Source: CAWJHE01 sp964614855
GTDB taxonomy: Bacteria; Chloroflexota; Anaerolineae; Anaerolineales; UBA4823
Length of the DNA: 5,789 nt
NCBI GenBank assembly: GCA_964614855.1
Contig: CAZTMX010000184.1
Location: 1 to 5,789, forward strand
Direction: 5' to 3'
Shown here piece by piece: positions 4,586-5,789 of the stretch (position 1 is the first letter of the stretch; every line of letters begins with the position of its first letter). The notes beneath the pieces are model-generated. The model was given only the letters and a program-made list of their open reading frames with translations. It searched no databases and was not told where the DNA came from. Both the position numbers and the translations under genes were made by a program.

Positions 4586-5789
4586 ATGTGGCGCAAAATA
4601 GTAATTCCTAAATTAACAAAGTGGCAAAAAGCAGGCATCTTGCTGTTGTGTATGGCGTTTGCGGGGCTGACCGTATACGGCGTGCATGCCAGCAAGATAT
4701 TAATGCCGGGCGAGACATCTGGGATGGCGCCCTTGAATACCCCGCTGCAAGGCTATGTCTCGCATTCCGAGTTTGAAAAGGAATGCACACACTGCCATGC
4801 AGCCATTCACTGCACCACCGACACCAACTGCCAGGACTGCCATGCGGATGTGGCTAAACAGCGCGCCGAGCTGACCGGCGTCCACGGCAGGCTGCCCGGG
4901 ACGGAAAAATGTGCCACCTGCCATCCGGAGCACCTGGGGCGCGAAGTGGTGATCACCGATTTTGCTTTCAACAACGTGGATCACGACCAGATGGCGGGTT
5001 TTGGCCTGGGTTCGCACAAGGTGGATTACCAGAACAACCCCATGACCTGCGAAAGCTGTCACAGCCAGGATCGTTATTCTCACGAAACGCTGGACTGCCT
5101 GAGCTGTCATGTGGAACAGGATCATGCCTATATGGCGGAACATGTGGATGTCTACGGTGTGGACTGCACCCGCTGCCACAATGGGAATAACCGCCTGGCG
5201 GACTTCAACCATGAAGAAGTGTATGTGCTGGACGGGGCGCACCAGCAAGCACAGTGCGCCGACTGCCACAGCCACCAGATGACCGCCGAAACGATCGAAG
5301 GCTGTTCCTCCTGCCATGAAGATCCAACGCTGCACGCCGGGCAATTCGGGTTGGACTGCACCCGCTGCCACAATACGACAGCCTGGCAGCCTGCGCTGCT
5401 GACCAAGCACACTTTTATCCTGGATCACGGCGGGACGGAGATCTCCGAGTGCCATACCTGCCACACGGATACCTTTGCTGTCAAGACCTGTTACAACTGC
5501 CACGACCACCAGCCGGCGGACATGGAAGCGGCGCACTTGAAGGAAGGCATCACGGAATATGAGAATTGCGCCCAGTGCCATCCCACCGGCAAAGCGGGTG
5601 AAGCCGCCGAGCTGGAAAGATTATACGGGGATTTCTCCTTGATCCCGCAAAGCCAGAACGCACCGAGCGAACAAAGCTCATCTGTTTATAAACAATCTTT
5701 AGCCAGTGAAACGACAGGAGTGCAAAAAAATACGATATTTCAAATCTTAAATCCATCCGGTACGACGAATCAGGGCGCGCAAACACCCT
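4586..5789 (+). CDS. Membrane-anchored multiheme cytochrome c with at least twelve hemes (3' partial)
   Basis: The frame is open from ATG 4586 to the window edge, 401 codons with no stop, so the true C-terminus is unseen. A hydrophobic segment (about 16-33) is a probable signal anchor; LLLC at 19-22 is not a good lipobox. Twelve CxxCH heme sites follow, with first Cys at residues 67, 82, 109, 155, 171, 194, 224, 240, 258, 289, 302 and 328. More than a dozen additional histidines could serve as distal ligands. Residues 240-339 are a paralogue of the pentaheme module of the preceding protein. Residues 193-244 and 257-306 look like older copies of a three-heme unit. After residue 340 comes a Ser/Thr/Gln/Asn-rich tail without heme sites, encoded by more A+T-rich DNA. 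It begins 23 bases after the preceding stop, in the same operon. The probable role is an electron conduit beyond the Rieske/b complex; its partner or terminal acceptor is unknown. No catalytic signature of a nitrite or hydroxylamine enzyme (such as CxxCK) is seen. Confidence 0.93.
   Translation, partial: MWRKIVIPKLTKWQKAGILLLCMAFAGLTVYGVHASKILMPGETSGMAPLNTPLQGYVSHSEFEKECTHCHAAIHCTTDTNCQDCHADVAKQRAELTGVHGRLPGTEKCATCHPEHLGREVVITDFAFNNVDHDQMAGFGLGSHKVDYQNNPMTCESCHSQDRYSHETLDCLSCHVEQDHAYMAEHVDVYGVDCTRCHNGNNRLADFNHEEVYVLDGAHQQAQCADCHSHQMTAETIEGCSSCHEDPTLHAGQFGLDCTRCHNTTAWQPALLTKHTFILDHGGTEISECHTCHTDTFAVKTCYNCHDHQPADMEAAHLKEGITEYENCAQCHPTGKAGEAAELERLYGDFSLIPQSQNAPSEQSSSVYKQSLASETTGVQKNTIFQILNPSGTTNQGAQTP
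5303..5602 (+). repeat. Pentaheme module, copy 2 (in the dodecaheme cytochrome)
   Basis: This segment encodes residues 240-339 of the dodecaheme protein, the counterpart of bases 4191-4490. The conserved frame is CxxCH, H-x-G-x-F-G, CxRCH, AW-x-P-A, LTKH, LDHGG, CxTCH, CYxCHDH, EYENC and CHPTG. The copies sit about 1.1 kb apart in adjacent genes in the same orientation, which points to tandem duplication followed by attachment to different N-terminal parts. Confidence 0.9.

Noticed and set aside
4640..4654. Lipobox-like LLLC in the dodecaheme N-terminus, suggesting a lipoprotein
   Set aside because: The residues around the Cys (Leu-Leu before, Met after) do not fit the usual [ASTVI][GAS]C pattern; a signal anchor is simpler.
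4700..5581. Minus-strand open frame (293 codons) opposite the dodecaheme gene
   Set aside because: Its repeated Val-Ala-rich stretches come from reverse-reading TGCCAC heme-motif codons; there is no independent evidence for a gene.

Overview
The window carries six protein-coding features, all on the + strand, with about 57% G+C by eye and short intergenic gaps. No tRNA, rRNA, CRISPR array, insertion sequence or integrase is visible. Two features suggest an Anaerolineae-like Chloroflexota bacterium, moderately likely at best. The first two proteins end in near-identical C-terminal peptides (IYNPMVLK and VYLPLLMK), a type of ending I recall from secreted Anaerolineae proteins. The quinol-oxidising genes also look like the menaquinone-type family rather than a proteobacterial bc1.

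Layout: (1) bases 2-181 are the 3' end of an unidentified, probably exported protein. (2) Bases 182-285 are non-coding and hold a strong GC-rich hairpin, probably a terminator. (3) Bases 286-1743 encode a secreted seven-repeat FG-GAP/integrin-alpha-like beta-propeller. (4) After 42 bases a tightly packed electron-transfer cluster begins: a fused cytochrome b (b6 plus subunit IV type, 1786-3147), a Tat-exported Rieske 2Fe-2S protein (3168-3683), a membrane-anchored hexaheme cytochrome c (3699-4562), and a membrane-anchored cytochrome c with at least twelve hemes that runs off the right edge (4586-5789). The last gene has no stop codon in the window.

How the genes probably work together: cytochrome b and the Rieske protein form the core of a quinol-oxidising complex. 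The place of cytochrome c1 or f appears to be taken by a protein that joins a Met-ligated class I cytochrome c domain to a five-heme module. The next protein carries a paralogous copy of the same five-heme module (60 of 100 residues identical without a gap, hand-counted) behind seven further heme sites. Together the four genes encode two b hemes, one Rieske cluster and at least eighteen c hemes. The simplest reading is a quinol:multiheme-cytochrome oxidoreductase passing electrons from the membrane quinol pool into a heme wire on the outer face of the membrane. The terminal acceptor cannot be read from this window. This arrangement is the most interesting content here.
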